A stretch of DNA of 64,000 bases from Paguma larvata (GCA_030068075.1 CM057832.1:79082502-79146501); one strand, 5' to 3'; counted from the stretch's first letter, positions 22,091 through 33,840 are shown. Made by a program: numbers and translations. The notes: generated by a model not told the origin, from the sequence alone.

Positions 22091-24317
22091 CCCTCGCCCA
22101 CTGCCACTCCATGTTGCCTCTAAATATTTCCTTGTCTGTCTCTTTATTAATATCTTTTCATAATTGTATTCATCTTCTTATAGCAGGAGGGCAAACGTTT
22201 CTTCCTTTTCTTTATTGTGGAATCCCAGAAGAACTGATGTTTCTCACATGCAAGCCCATATAGACTTTTCTACAAATACTATTCATAGTGATAACACAAG
22301 AACTGGATTAACTTTTCTGTCATATTGCCTCAAATGTAAAAGGCTTTTTGTACAGTTTTACAAAATTCGGGTATGCCTTATAATCGATCTACAGTAGCAT
22401 GCCTTCCCACCACCCACAGAGGATGTTAGCAAATCAGAGAGTAGAATCAATGCACGCGGAATAAGATATTTGCACCTCCGCTTGGGTTAATGACAGTGGA
22501 CAGAGATCCACAATCTTGGGCTCAGAGGACCCCAGCCAATATCCCCTATAGTTACTGCTGGGGAGTTGGGTCTGGGGCAACAGAGGCCACTCAGCATGAG
22601 GGCAGCACCAGCAGGGGACTAAGTACAAGGCACAGCCCAGAGTTTCAGCTCAGTGTCCTGGTAAGTATTTACTCGCTTGCATTGAGCAGAAGGTACTATG
22701 TGCGCATCTTATGGGAAGTCCGTTTCCAGGCTGGATTGGACCCCTATGCATCAGACAACAGGGCGCTCTGCACTAGCCAACGTAAGCAAATCTGCCAGAC
22801 CTCCAGTCTCCCTGCTGCGCTAGAAAGGGTCTCTCTACAGAGTTTTGCAAGGCAGATCTCCAGTGAATGTTTTAGATGGGAAGGGTTTCTTTCCTTCCCT
22901 CTCTTTGCCAGGTCCCTAATAATGACACAGTTTCAAGAAACTCCTCATTCCCATTCAACAAAACTGCTCCAAACCCCTGGCTTTCAGTTAGCTGCCAAGC
23001 ATAGAGATGAATGAGCTCTAAGAGGTATGCACTTAAACCTAAATCCCCCCAGAGAGCAATTCGCCGAGGTGGACTGATTTTTAGTGTGACTTAAAAGGCA
23101 GGACCTACTTCTGAAATGTAATGGAGAGAATGATCTATAATTGAGAAGAAGTGACTGGCATTGGCAGTCCTATTTTGGCCCCAAGTGGTAAGAAAGCCCT
23201 CCCGGAATGAATCCTCTGGCCCAGCAGAGGCTCTTGTGCTGGGGAATGTCTGGAACACCGCTTTGCTTAAGGAGAAAGGAAAGCTCGTGTTTCAACAGCA
23301 GCAGCGAATTGCCACATAGAGGCTTCAGCACCATCCTGGCACCCAGGGCTGTGGGCAGGGTGCATCCCTTTTCCTGCTATGGAAGTTGACTTTTTGGCTT
23401 TCCCGATATCCAATTATAAGTAAGAATTTCCCCTTCTTACCAGGGGAGCCAGGGCTGTGCCTCTGAGGGCAGGAAACTGTAGAAACTTAATATGCGTGGG
23501 GGGCTGGAAGTGATCTTGGTGTGTGCCACAGTGCCCCAGGGACGGTTTTATTCCCTCAGCTGCCACTTAGCATTACAATTGAAGACAACGGGAGGAGGCC
23601 AAGGGTAGACTCACGGAATGTAGAGTGTGACCATCAATTGCCAAACATCAGTCCTGATTCTGGAAGAAAGTCATGGGGGCAGGTGGGGTCTCACTTCTTC
23701 CTCTAATTGACTCGGCAACTTCTCCCACTTCTGGGGTGTCTGGCCTCAGGGGAATTTCCACAGGAATCCTGGGGCACTTTTCACTTTAGAGGTGGCTTTG
23801 TTTATAAATCACACGGCATTAACCTCTCCAACTCCCTCTGGGTCGCAAAATGCTTTCTTCCTCTGGGTTCCTTGATACCCTCTCTCATAGGTATTTGCTC
23901 CTACCTTTCACCTGCTCTTCCCACACGTCCCCTTGGGACCGTCCTGCCTTGTCTCTTAAGTGTGTGCACTCTGCTGGGTCTGTGTCTGGTGTCTCTACTT
24001 GGATAAGTCTTTCCTTGTAGCAGGAGCTAACTGCCTACCCACATTCGTTCTCCTCTGCTTTCTCTCTGAAGAGCCCTAGTTTGATCGGGGCTGGTGCTGT
24101 TCTGAGTGAGGACGCGGCCACTGCCACACCACCCTTGCATGTAGAGGTAGACCATGACGAAGTTCCAGACAGAGACATAAGAGCACCTCACCGGATGGTA
24201 TTTCCAGGAAACTTCCTCTAAAGACAGGTCTGATGCAGTCGGCTTCTCCCTTTTGTCTCTCCTTTCCTTCCCATCAGAGGTGCTCTCCCATCTGTGGGTG
24301 CCATGAGCTGGAGCTGC
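22091..24317. other. 2.2 kb intron stretch without recognised repeats
   Basis: No SINE, L1 or firm L2. Includes a 174-codon plus-strand open frame at 22490-23014 without recognisable motifs. Overall composition is ordinary. This and 26018-27584 are the least repeat-rich parts of the upstream intron. Confidence 0.5.
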
Positions 24318-24531
24318 AGTGGCCATTTACTTATTTTTATTTTTTAATTTTGAGAGAGAGAGAGATGGGAGGGGCTGAGAGAGGAGATAGAGAATCCCAA
24401 GCAGGCTCCAGGCCATCAGCGCAGAACCTGATGTGGGACTCAATCCCACTAACCATGAGATCATGACCTGAGCTGAAATCAAGAGCCGTATGCTTAACCG
24501 CCACCCAGGCGTCCCATGTAGTGGCCATTTA
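24318..24531 (-). mobile_element. Felid SINE, reverse, with target-site duplication
   Basis: The 12-bp duplication agtggccattta lies at 24318-24329 and 24520-24531. The head has lost a few bases (ttaaccgccacccaggcgtc) relative to other copies. Confidence 0.94.
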
Positions 24532-24879
24532 AACCCAAGAGATCACTGGGGTGGCCAACTCATCCTAGTTAGCCTGGGACTTTCCTGGTTTTAAAACAGA
24601 AGGTCCCTCTGATATCCTGGGAACCCCCTGAGTCCCAGGCAAGCTGACACAGTTGGTCCCTTTAGCAGGTGACCTGAGGATGGGGGTCAGTGCTGTGATC
24701 CTGGCAGAATCACTGGAAAAGCTGGGTTCCCGCCCACATTGTGGAGTCTTCCGACCAGTCTGGACTTTCTACCTTTGCACTTCCCATTATGAAGGAGAGA
24801 AGCAAAAGCAAATTTAAACTCCTGTTAGTCAGTTGTTCCTGCTGTAGGCTTTTGCAAGCCCCTGTCTGGTTCACACTCC
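24532..24879. other. Intron gap, no feature seen
   Basis: Unclassified spacer; the open frame 24741-25037 runs into the L2 remnant. Confidence 0.4.
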
Positions 24880-25660
24880 GTGACTTCCAGCTTCATTTTT
24901 ATACAGGTGACTCCCAAATCGATATCACCAGCCGGAGCCCTCATTACCTTCCAGACCCATGTGTCCAACTTCCTGATGGGCATCTCTGCTTGGACACAAA
25001 CCCATTCTCTTTACCCCCAATCCTGCTCTTCCTCTGAGCTCCAAACCTAAGTGACTGGAGCCCCCAACTACCCAGGGACCAACCAAGAAATCTTAGCATC
25101 TTCACTGATTCCTCCATCTTCCTTCTCCAAAATTCTATCAGTCTTGAGGACTTAATTTCCTAAATTCATCTCAAAGCCATCCATCCCTCCAGGTCCCCTC
25201 TCCTGCACCAGTTTAGAACACCCTCTTGTGGATTATTACAAAAGCCTCCCAGGAAGGTCTCCCTGCTTTGGTCTTGTTCCATTCCATTCAAATGTGATCT
25301 CCAAGCAGTAGTCAAGGTGTTATTTCTACTATGCCAAACTGATTGTATCACTTCCTGGCCTAAAACACCCAAGGGAAACTCCACTGTCCTTGATTTATAA
25401 GGCCCTGATGTTCCGGCCATTGTAGTTAACCACCACACACCTATCACAGTCTACACGGCAGCACAGAATTTCTTTTAGCTCCTCTAAGCTAAGGTGCCAC
25501 ACTCTCTCTTGCTTCCAGGCCTTCTCACATGGTGTTTTCTCCACCTATGATACTCTTTCATCTCCCTTCCTTCATACATTCCACTCTACTACCTCTTGCC
25601 TCCTTTCCTAACTTAGCCCTACACTTCATTAAGGTCTTAGCTTAAGAGAGCCACCTCAGT
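24880..25660 (+). repeat. L2 LINE remnant
   Basis: Long collinear L2 match: gtgactcccaaatcgatatc, ccagacccatgtgtccaact, cttgtggattattacaaaag, gatctccaagcagtagtcaa, gatttataaggccctgatgt, caggccttctcacatggtg. Confidence 0.85.
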
Positions 25661-25800
25661 ACACTCGTGCAGTGCACAACCTGGACAAGGGTACATGGTG
25701 ATCCTGTTTAGATACAGCTTTTTCCAGGCAGTATAGTTGTCTATATTGCTCACTGGGTTTTAAGCATATCATAACCATTTGCCTAGGTGTTCTCTATATA
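25661..25800. other. Short intron spacer
   Basis: Nothing recognised. Confidence 0.4.
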
Positions 25801-26024
25801 TTTTTTTAAATTTTTAACGTTTATTTATTTTTGAGAGACATAGAGACAGAGTATGAGTGGGGGAAGGGCAGAGAGAGAGGGAGATGTAGAATCTGAAGCA
25901 GGCTCCAGGCTCTGAGCCGTCAGCACAGAGCCTGACACAGGGCTCGAACTCACAGACCGTGAGATCATGACCCGAGCTGCAGTCTGCCGCTTAACCGCCT
26001 GAGCCAACCCGGTGCCACTATATT
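25801..26024 (-). mobile_element. Felid SINE, reverse
   Basis: Complete reverse copy with T-rich tail from about 25803 and head ending ggtgccac at 26018. Flanks ctatatattttt and ctatattttta suggest the duplication. Confidence 0.93.
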
Positions 26025-27567
26025 TTTAAAGAAATGAATAAACTCCTTCCTGATGATAGATTTCTTTTGTTATGCTTACATACAAAGGATACATTGAAAG
26101 TCTTTTTTATTATGGAGATGTCTCATTAGGCATGAATTTCATAACAATTACTCAACTTACTGTTATTTTAGGAAATATGGTATTTAATGTGAGCTGTAAA
26201 TTCAATGGCAACTCACACCACACTTAATGTCTTCATGTAGGCTCCCACTGTTAACTTCCTGAAACACAAATTCTCATTGTGTCAAGATACACAAAGGATC
26301 GTTAAAATGCACAATTCTCTGCCTTTCTGGAATGCAGGGTTTATGGGAGGCATTCAGAAAATATGTCAGTGTGTGACCTTTCTAGGTTCAAGAGAGCTAT
26401 AGTTTTATCAGCTTCCAATTTCGAGGAGCGCCAAAGTGCAGAGGTCAGCAGTACAAGGGGAAGTGATGAGGTCAGCATTGCTTAGCCGTCTTGAGTGCCA
26501 TTTTCGGTCCCCTTGACAACGGGGAAATTATTCTCATATCCTGGCTAACACGGCAAAAGGGGCCTTAAAAGATTACAAAGCATTAGGCCTGGCAAAAGTA
26601 AAAACAAACGCCAGCAGGCAATCTCCAGTGTAAACAATCTACCAACACTTGAAACCACTACCACAGATGTTGGCTCCACCCTCCCACGTTGGGTCTGGGA
26701 AGGGCACAGATTTAAATCCCGCTGGCCCCAGTGGAGGTTTAAGAAGAGAAGTTTACCTTAGCAACCATCAACAGAAAACCAAATGATGAACCCACAGTAA
26801 AAGGTCAGGAGATATCTGGGGAGGGAGCTTTGCTTGACACAATACCTAACAAACAGCTATGAAAATATAAGAAAAGCCTGCATTATCTGATAGTGTGTTC
26901 TACCAAAAATTAGTTTCTCGGAGCACATTTTCCGCCACGTGACTTGGCCAGGGGGGAAGATATTCCCCAGAAAGTTAGAAAGGTCCTCTTTAAGATAAAG
27001 GAAATATCTCAGGAAGACCCCAGTAACTAAATTCACCCCGGGGGGTCTCCTGAGTGCACCCGGAAGGAGAAACACCTTCTTCCTCCACGGGATATGTGTT
27101 TGCCTACAAGGAAATTTTATTTTGACTCAGAAGAGACTCCAACCGTCTATCTTACCAGTTTTGCTGATAAGGCTGCTGAGAACAGAACTGGGTATTTTTG
27201 CTCCTGCATGATGCAACATAATTTTGGCAAACAAAAGGAGTTATACACACTTTAGCTTCACTGGAACCCGAATAAGATAGGAGTGCCTGTGAAAATGTCA
27301 CCTCGGTACAGGTAAATAAATACATCTGCATCTAAGTACATTTTAAATATATATATTTACATAAAAATAGACAAGATATTTACTTTTATTTGTACTTTCT
27401 CATTTCAGTTTCGGCATTTTATGCCTGTTATAAAATATAAAGGCAAGTAGGAACAAGAATACTCAACTTAAAAAGAAAATACAGCTATGCAGGTGAACAC
27501 ATTTCTTTTTGTTGTGGAGAAGAAACAATTTACAATTGTTGAACATAATAATAGGAAGAAGGGTTTA
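26025..27567. other. 1.5 kb intron stretch without recognised repeats
   Basis: Single-copy looking sequence. Contains aaaaggtcaggagatatctg-type text and a 72-codon minus-strand frame, but nothing I can assign. Confidence 0.45.
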
Positions 27568-27822
27568 AATGAAAAGAAACCCCTGGGGTTCCTGGGTGGC
27601 TCAGTCGGTAAACATCTGACTTCCTCTCAAGTCGTGATCTCACGGTTTGTGAATTCGAGCCCCATGTTAGGCTCTCTACTGACAGCTCAGAGCCTGGAAC
27701 CTACTTCAGATTCTGTGTCTCCCTCTCTCTCTCTGCCCCTCCCTTGATCTCTCTCTCTCTCTCTCTCACTCTCCAAAATGAACATTAAAAACTTTTTTAA
27801 ATGAAAGAAAACCCTAGAATAT
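27568..27822 (+). mobile_element. Felid SINE
   Basis: Starts ggggttcctgggtggctcag at about 27585. Flanks aaatgaaaagaaaccc and aaatgaaagaaaacccta form a slightly diverged duplication. The CT-rich block is expanded. Confidence 0.93.
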
Positions 27823-27827
27823 CTTTT

Positions 27828-28100
27828 AAATGAATGATCTCATCAGGGTGCCTGGGTGACTCAGTCAGTTAAGCCCAACTCTTGAATTGGACTCAGGTCA
27901 TGATCTCACGGTTTGTGATTTCAAGGCTTGCATCCCGCTTTGCGCTGACAGCATGGAACCTGCTGTAGGATTCTGTCACTATCTCTCTCTATCCCTCCCC
28001 TGCTTACTCTCTATCTCTCTCTCAAAATAAATAAAAATAAACTAAAAAAAAAAAAAAGGTTGCGACCTAAAAAACTAAAAGATAAATGAATGATCTCATC
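27828..28100 (+). mobile_element. Felid SINE with 17-bp duplication and extra 3' sequence
   Basis: The perfect duplication aaatgaatgatctcatc lies at 27828-27844 and 28084-28100. Between the 14-A run (ending 28058) and the right duplication are 25 extra bases, ggttgcgacctaaaaaacta and aaagat, that are not SINE. They read like a carried 3' flank ending in its own A-rich stretch. Confidence 0.93.
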
Positions 28101-28559
28101 TACATCAGTGGTTTTAAAATGTTTTGTTTTTCAAACATAATTGAACACAGAACTTCATCTGTTAACAGAGCAAAGAGGAGTGGCCAGGCTTGCCAGGTGG
28201 GCTAAAAATTAGTTTTATACTGTCATTTGTTGTCCAGGACAATTTTGCCTCTGAGGTCTGTCCCCTCCCAGTTAGTCTCTTTCACATGGGCCCACAGCTT
28301 ATTCTTCCGACCTGGAGATGGTCTAGAGACCCCGGACTTAGGCGGTCTTGGGTCTCCCTGACATGCGACCCAGAGCCACACCCTGTCCTGTCCACTCCAG
28401 ATTCCTGCTCCCTCCAGGTCTGTTTTCCCGAGTTAGTGGGGTGCCTGGCCCAGTCCACGAATGCACCTTCTCCGTGTCTATGTAAGTAACCACATCCATA
28501 CCGGCTGAGAAATCCTGATTTGCCAGATGGTTGTTACTGAGACCAAGAGCCAGCATGCC
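28101..28559. other. Intron gap, no feature seen
   Basis: Unclassified sequence with overlapping open frames on both strands. Confidence 0.4.
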
Positions 28560-28760
28560 CTCCACTCCTTCTAAACCAGCAGTTCTCAGTTGTGGATGCA
28601 CGTTGGAACCACCCAGGGAGGCTTAGACATGGGTCCACATCCTGGGAAACCCCTCCATCCTGAGCAAACTGGGATGGTTAGTTACTCTACTAAAAGTAGA
28701 ATTCGTAGCCTCCTCCCAGGAGGCTCTAAAGTCAAACAAGGCTTGAGAAGCATTCTTGTT
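28560..28760 (+). repeat. MER5-type DNA transposon remnant (hAT/Charlie)
   Basis: Has the terminal inverted repeat pair accagcagttctcagttgtg at the left and gcttgagaagcattcttg at the right, with gcacgttggaaccacccagg inside, as in the MER5A/B family. Confidence 0.75.
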
Positions 28761-28945
28761 ATGTTTGCTTATTTCCTTTGGTTTTATCACTGCTGAACCT
28801 CAGTCAGGCCATGCGTGTGACAATGGTGGGGTCTGTGTCTATTTTACCCGCCCTTTTATCTCCAGCACCTGCTACATATCAGATGTTCAAGAAATACAGG
28901 CTAAATGAATTAAGCAGTATGTCCTGCCATATAGTCACCTAAGAT
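28761..28945. other. Intron spacer with L2-like tail
   Basis: The phrases ctccagcacctgctacatat, cagatgttcaagaaatacag and gctaaatgaatt resemble the 3' end of L2. Confidence 0.5.
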
Positions 28946-29203
28946 AAAGATAGCTTAGGGGCGCCTGGGTGGCTCAGTTGGCTGAGCATCAGAATTTGGC
29001 CGAGGTCATGCTCTCACAGCTCATGGGTTTGAGCCCCGTGTTGAGCTTTACACTGACAGTGCAGAGTCTGCTTCACATTCTCTGTGTCTTCTCTCCCTGC
29101 CTCTCTGCTGCTCTCACTTTTTCTCTCAAAAATAAATAAACATTAAAAAAATTAAATATTTAGAACATGCATGGGATGATCTTTAAAGAAAAAAGATGGC
29201 TTA
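28946..29203 (+). mobile_element. Felid SINE, probably with extra 3' sequence
   Basis: Head ggggcgcctgggtggctcag at 28958. The nearest duplication is aaagatagctta at 28946-28957 and aaagatggctta at 29192-29203. The SINE A tail ends near 29150, so about 40 non-SINE bases lie before the right duplication. Confidence 0.9.
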
Positions 29204-29439
29204 AATAAAGGCAACAAATTTAAAGCCAGTAACAATAAACACTGACAATGAAGTCCCTATTAATATATTTTAGAAGTCCTCCTTTATTATGAAAATAAAT
29301 GTAGGGCTCTTTGCCCAAGGCATATAAGAAATCATGGCAAAGTTGGTAGAAAAACAAGGCAATGGGTTTCAGGGAGTTGTTTGCTATGGAAGCGAAGGTT
29401 TTGAGAATAATAACATGGAGAGTAACTGTGTTTATTCCT
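29204..29439. other. Intron gap, no feature seen
   Basis: Unclassified AT-rich spacer. Confidence 0.4.
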
Positions 29440-29590
29440 TATAACTTTAGAGCACGTAACTATTCACAAAGCACAGGGGCCTATTTAAAGCTCATAGCAA
29501 TCCCGTGATACAGCTGGAGACTTGTTATCCTTTATTTCACAGACCAGAAAGCCACGCTCAGAGAAAACACACAGCCTGATGAGCAACCGG
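29440..29590 (-). repeat. MIR remnant, reverse
   Basis: The text tttaaagctcatagcaatcc, cacagaccagaaagccacgc and tcagagaaaac follows the reverse MIR core. Confidence 0.65.
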
Positions 29591-30119
29591 CTCTGAGTCC
29601 CACTGGGATCGCCAGGTTAAGCAATCTGAAGTACTCAAGTATGTCCCAAATATCGCATGGGACCCACTTATACTAAAAACAGAAATTATTTGTCATTTAT
29701 GTGAAATTCAAACTGAACGGGGCTTCCTCTATTTTATCTCACAACGCTAGGCTCCAGACCAATTCTCTTTCTATGAAAAGAGACTATTTGATTTGAGGAT
29801 TACTGTGGACCCTCCCAGGTAAAGGGCAGACACGTGACTCTTTCTCCTTTCCAACTCTCTGTGATTAGGCCTCCCAGAAGGTTCTGCACCTGCTAGCCTG
29901 TGGATGTGTGCCTTTCTCCAGCACAGCAGTGGGTCAAACTGAGTCAGGAAAGGGGTGGCAAAGGATGACATGAGTGATATCTCCCAGGGCTCCAGGACCA
30001 CAATCATGTGGACTCAATTTAAAAAAATTATTATTATTATTATTTTGAATACAGAATGGTACATATTTGAAAGCTATAAGACAGTGAAGGTTCTACACAG
30101 CAAAGGAAACCATAAACAA
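29591..30119. other. Intron gap with a short (tta)n run
   Basis: A small attatt microsatellite at 30030-30045; otherwise unrecognised. Confidence 0.45.
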
Positions 30120-30301
30120 AATGAAAAGGCAAACTACTGAATGGGAAAAAATATTTGCAAATCGTATGTTGAATAGAGATTAGTATCTAAAACATAGAAG
30201 AACTCCTACAACCCAATAGCAAATAAATAATCCAATTTAAAAACGGGCAGAAGATCTGAATAGACATTTTCCCAAACATGAAGATGGCCAACAGACACAT
30301 G
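30120..30301 (+). mobile_element. L1 LINE, ORF2 end (part 1, split by a SINE)
   Basis: ORF2-derived text: ctactgaatgggaaaaaata, gaactcctacaacccaatag, cagaagatctgaatagacat, ggccaacagacacatgaaaa. The L1 continues at 30530 after the inserted SINE. Confidence 0.9.
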
Positions 30302-30529
30302 AAAAAAATGCTCGGGGCGCCTGTGTGGCTCAGTCGGTTGAGCGTCCGACTTCGGCTCAGGTCATGATCTCACAGTCTGTGAGTTCGAGCCCCGCGTCGG
30401 GCTCTGTGCTGACAGCTCAGAGCCTGGAGCCTGCTTCGGATTCTGTGTCTCCCTCTCTCTCTGCCCTTCCCCTGCTCATACTCTGTCTCTATGTCTCTCA
30501 AAATAAATAAACGTTAAAAAAAATGCTCG
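30302..30529 (+). mobile_element. Young felid SINE nested in L1
   Basis: Near-consensus copy starting gggcgcctgtgtggctcagt, with a perfect 13-bp duplication aaaaaaatgctcg at 30302-30314 and 30517-30529. It divides an L1 reading that otherwise joins directly, so it is younger than that L1. Confidence 0.97.
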
Positions 30530-31115
30530 ATATCACTCATCATCAGGGGAAGGCAAATCAAAACCACAATGAAGTCTCTCCTCACACCTGTTGGATTGGC
30601 AAATATCAAAAAGACAAGAAATAACAAGTGTTGGCAAGGATGTGGAGAAAAGGGAGCCCTTGTGCACTGATGGTGGGAACATATTCGTGCAGCCACTATG
30701 GAAAAACAGGGCACTGTGCCAAGTGAAATAAGTCAGACCGAGAAAGACAAAAACCATGTGATCTCACTTATGTGTGGAATCTAAAAATCACCCAAGCTCA
30801 TAGCAATAGAGAAAAGATTGGTGGGGACAGAGGTGGCAGAGGCTAGGGGTGGGGGCAGCGCAAAATGGGTGAAGAAGGCCGAACGGTACAAACTTCCAGT
30901 TATAAAGTGAATAAGTCACAGGAATGTAATGTAGAGAATGATAACCATAGTTAATAATGCTTGAAATTTGCTAAGAGAGTAGATCTTAAAAGTTCTCATC
31001 ACAACCATATATGGTAACCCATGTTAATCAGACTTACTATGGTGATCATTCCACCATACATACATATATGGAACCATTATGTTTTTACCTCTCTGTTAGC
31101 CATGAGTCCTGAAGG
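30530..31115 (+). mobile_element. L1 LINE, ORF2 end and 3' UTR (part 2)
   Basis: Continues atcactcatcatcaggggaa, aatcaaaaccacaatgaagt, gtgttggcaaggatgtggag, then jumps at about 30720 from gggcactgtgcc to aagtgaaataagtcagaccg (an internal deletion of several hundred bases against a full L1). It ends in 3' UTR text such as gaatgtaatgtagagaatga. Confidence 0.88.
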
Positions 31116-31127
31116 GATGGTGGAAAG

Positions 31128-31361
31128 AACATGGGTTTTTTTGGTTATTATTTGTTTGTTTTATTTTAAAGAGAGAGAAAGCATGCAGGTGAGCAGGAGA
31201 GAGAAGCAGAGGGAGAGACAGAGAATCCCAAGCAGAATCCACACTCAACATAGAGTCCGATGTAGGGCTGTATCCCATGATCCTGAGACCATGACTTGAG
31301 CCAAAATCAAAAGTTGGACGCTCAACTGACTGAGCCACCCAGGTGTCCCAATAACATGGTT
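31128..31361 (-). mobile_element. Felid SINE, reverse, with a likely duplication
   Basis: Reverse copy of the older subtype (gtcgattttggct-like core), ending gagccacccaggtgtccc. Flanks aacatgggttttt and aacatggtttt support the boundaries. Confidence 0.9.
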
Positions 31362-31859
31362 TTAAAGTCAGGGAGTTCTTACTTTAAAAATTGAATAATC
31401 TCGTGCATGAGAAGCATATAATAATTGGCATAGTATAGGTTCTCAATGAAGCATGGCCTCAGATTCCCTAACTGTCAAATCATTTTCCTAACTCCATTAA
31501 AAATTTTTCTTATATTGAAGTCATGTATATCACAGTTTTCTTAAATTCTATAATTTATGTACCACCTAGGGGTTTTGCTTTCTCTGTGTACCAATTATTT
31601 AATGTTTTTCTTTAACCATACTCATTTTCAAAAATATAATATTTATTTTATCTGGTTCCTTAGTAACACTGCCCATGAAATTTGGGAGTTATTATGCTGG
31701 TTGGTCTAGTACATTAAAAAAGAATACATACAACATGTTTTATATTATATTTCATCAAAACTTGGAGAATATATATCATTATTTCTAATAATATGGCATA
31801 CGCCCCCAAAAGAGTCTTAGGAACCACCACGGTATGCATAGGAAACATTGATTTATGTG
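31362..31859. other. Intron gap, no feature seen
   Basis: AT-rich, unclassified. Confidence 0.4.
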
Positions 31860-31975
31860 AGAGTCAGTTACTATATTGTCATAACTGACTCTGTTCAAGA
31901 CTAGGAAACTAAGGCCCAGAGAGGGTGACAAACTGGATCAAAGTCAACCAGACAATCTAACGCAGAGTTGAGACC
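31860..31975 (-). repeat. MIR remnant, reverse
   Basis: Reverse core text: ctaggaaactaaggcccaga, gagggtgacaaactggatca, aagtcaaccagac. Its right end is cut by the next SINE insertion. Confidence 0.78.
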
Positions 31976-32234
31976 AGAACACAAGTTTCTGGGGGCGCCT
32001 GGGTGGCTCAGTCGGTCGAGCATCTGACTGCAGCTCAAGTCATGATCTCGAGATCTGTGAGTTCCAGCCCTGCATCGGGCTCTGTGCTGACAGCTCAGAG
32101 CCTGGAGCCTGCTTCAGATTCTGTGTTTCCCCCTTCTCTCAGTCCCTCCCCAACTCATGCTCTGTTTCTCTCTGTCTCTCAATAATAAATAAACATTAAA
32201 AGAAGTTAAAAAAAAAAAGAACAGAAGTTTCTGG
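31976..32234 (+). mobile_element. Felid SINE with 17-bp duplication, inserted at a MIR edge
   Basis: Duplication agaacacaagtttctgg at 31976-31992 and agaacagaagtttctgg at 32218-32234 (one mismatch). Confidence 0.95.
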
Positions 32235-33009
32235 ATTTTCAGGTCCACGTTGCCATTAGCCAATCTCCTAAAATACCTCTAGTTGAAGCCTAAACTAAAT
32301 CCTGCTGCAAAACTACAGGATTAATGCTGTGATACTCTAAGCCAGTCTTGCTCTTCCACCACTGCCGGTATTATTTCTTCACCTAGGAAACCTAAAGGCA
32401 GCCTTTCCCTCCCAGAACATGCCTGACAGTGTACACCTGATCTGGCCTCACTATGCACCTTGCTCAGTTGATTCCTTGCTTGGCATGTACAGACATGCTG
32501 CCCCAGGGGGAATGGAATGCAGGAGAGAAGACCAATCTGGGGGTGTCAACACCATATACTATTTAGAGACTTCCTGCAAGTTTTCTGACCTTGTTTCATC
32601 CACTCCCAACTAAATATGCTCAAATGTATCAAGTCAAATCAAACCAATGTCTGGACATTTCTGCAAATTGCCTCCAAAAATATAGGATATGTTTTAATTC
32701 TGGTTTTTTTTAAAGAATTAAAAAACCCCTATACTTTCCCTAATTGAGCAATGACAAAGTGAAAGCATCCCTAATAGGGAGGTGTCTGGGATCCTACAGA
32801 AGCAGCAGCAGAGCAGACAGCTTTGTGGTGAGGCTTTTTGCCTCTGGTTCTAAGAATCAGCCTCAAAGGCCAACCAAGAGTTGAAGATGTTGCGGTAGAT
32901 GCATGAGGTTTTTACCTTCGGGCATTCATTCTCTCATAGCTCTGGTTAAGAGTATCCTGTTTTTTCCTTGAGGAGTCTGCCTTTCCTCAGTTTCAGCCCA
33001 AATGGTTTG
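32235..33009. other. Intron gap, no feature seen
   Basis: About 800 bases without a recognised repeat or frame. Confidence 0.45.
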
Positions 33010-33155
33010 AGTAGGACTAACTCCCAACCATCTTCCAGGAGTTCCACATGACCCAGGTCTGACCCATCAGGTCGTTCAAGCCCTTTGGCCACAGAGGTTG
33101 CTTTAGGAGTGAGCACATGGACCAACTCAAGTAAATGAGGTTCGATTAGGAGAAT
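33010..33155 (+). repeat. Ancient repeat, left part (LTR or L1M type, name uncertain)
   Basis: Phrases ccacatgacccaggtctgac, ccctttggccacagaggttg and gagtgagcacatggaccaac recall a widespread mammalian repeat. The right part resumes at 33325 beyond a reverse SINE. Confidence 0.5.
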
Positions 33156-33324
33156 TTTTTTTAAGTTTATTTATTTTGAGGGGGGCAGGAGGGGCAGAGA
33201 GAAAAGGAGAGATAGAATCCCAGGCAGGCTCCACACTATCAGTGCAGAGCCCAATGCAGGGCTTGAACCCACAAACCATGAGATCATGACTTAAGCTTAA
33301 GTTAGATGTTTAACTGACTGTAAG
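33156..33324 (-). mobile_element. Felid SINE, reverse, head decayed
   Basis: T-rich tail, gggcagaggg-type GA block, then ccatgagatcatgacttaag and gatgtttaactgactg; the last cacccaggcgcc part is lost. It splits the ancient repeat. Confidence 0.87.
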
Positions 33325-33560
33325 AATGTTGGATGCCTCACCTGTCAGAGTCCAGGAGGAAGGCCCGCCAAAAATGCAGCCAGCACAACAGAAGCCAGAA
33401 CCAAGAGAGATGAAGAGAAGGAGATTGAACTGGATGTAATTTTTTAAAAGCTCCTTGTGGAACTGAAGCCAGATATTCCTGAACTTTTAATTTAAATTAG
33501 GTGATGAAGTCATTTATATTAACCCAGTTTAAATTTGAATATGTTGTATTTAGTTGGGAA
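33325..33560 (+). repeat. Ancient repeat, right part
   Basis: Resumes with gcagccagcacaacagaagc, agccagaaccaagagagatg, actgaagccagatattcctg and ends near ttaacccagtttaaatttga. Confidence 0.5.
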
Positions 33561-33679
33561 CAAAAGAGCCCCATCAATACAGAAGTCAGAATGAGTACAT
33601 GATATGTTCATTTCAACCACGAAGAAACAGGGAAAGGGAAAGAGAGGAGGCGGAGGTGTGAACTGGACAGCAGAAGGTG
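33561..33679. other. Short intron spacer
   Basis: Unclassified. Confidence 0.4.
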
Positions 33680-33840
33680 GTCAGAGACCATTTTCTTGTC
33701 TCAACATTGCCCCTACCTAGCTGTGTGGTTGTGAACAGTGAGTTAACCTCCCCAAACCTCAGTTTCCCCGTCTGTGAAGTAAAGAAACTGGACAAACAGT
33801 AGTTCTCAAACAGAGCTCTTTGGAGCCCCAAAGTCACTCA
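33680..33840 (+). repeat. MIR remnant followed by a MER5-like edge
   Basis: MIR text ctgtgtggttgtgaacagtg and cctcagtttccccgtctgtg to about 33790, then acagtagttctcaaacagag, which looks like the terminal repeat of a MER5-type element. Confidence 0.65.

Noticed and set aside
22490..23014. 174-codon open frame on the plus strand
   Set aside because: Mixed amino-acid content without domain, signal peptide or repeat pattern; no promoter-like setting.
30325..30510. A recurring 60-75 codon frame (product beginning like AQSVERPTSAQVMISQ) at many places, for example 25825, 32003, 45246, 50663, 54853 and 62787
   Set aside because: It is the plus frame of the felid SINE. The copies look alike because they share a master element, not because a protein is conserved, and most begin at a non-ATG codon.
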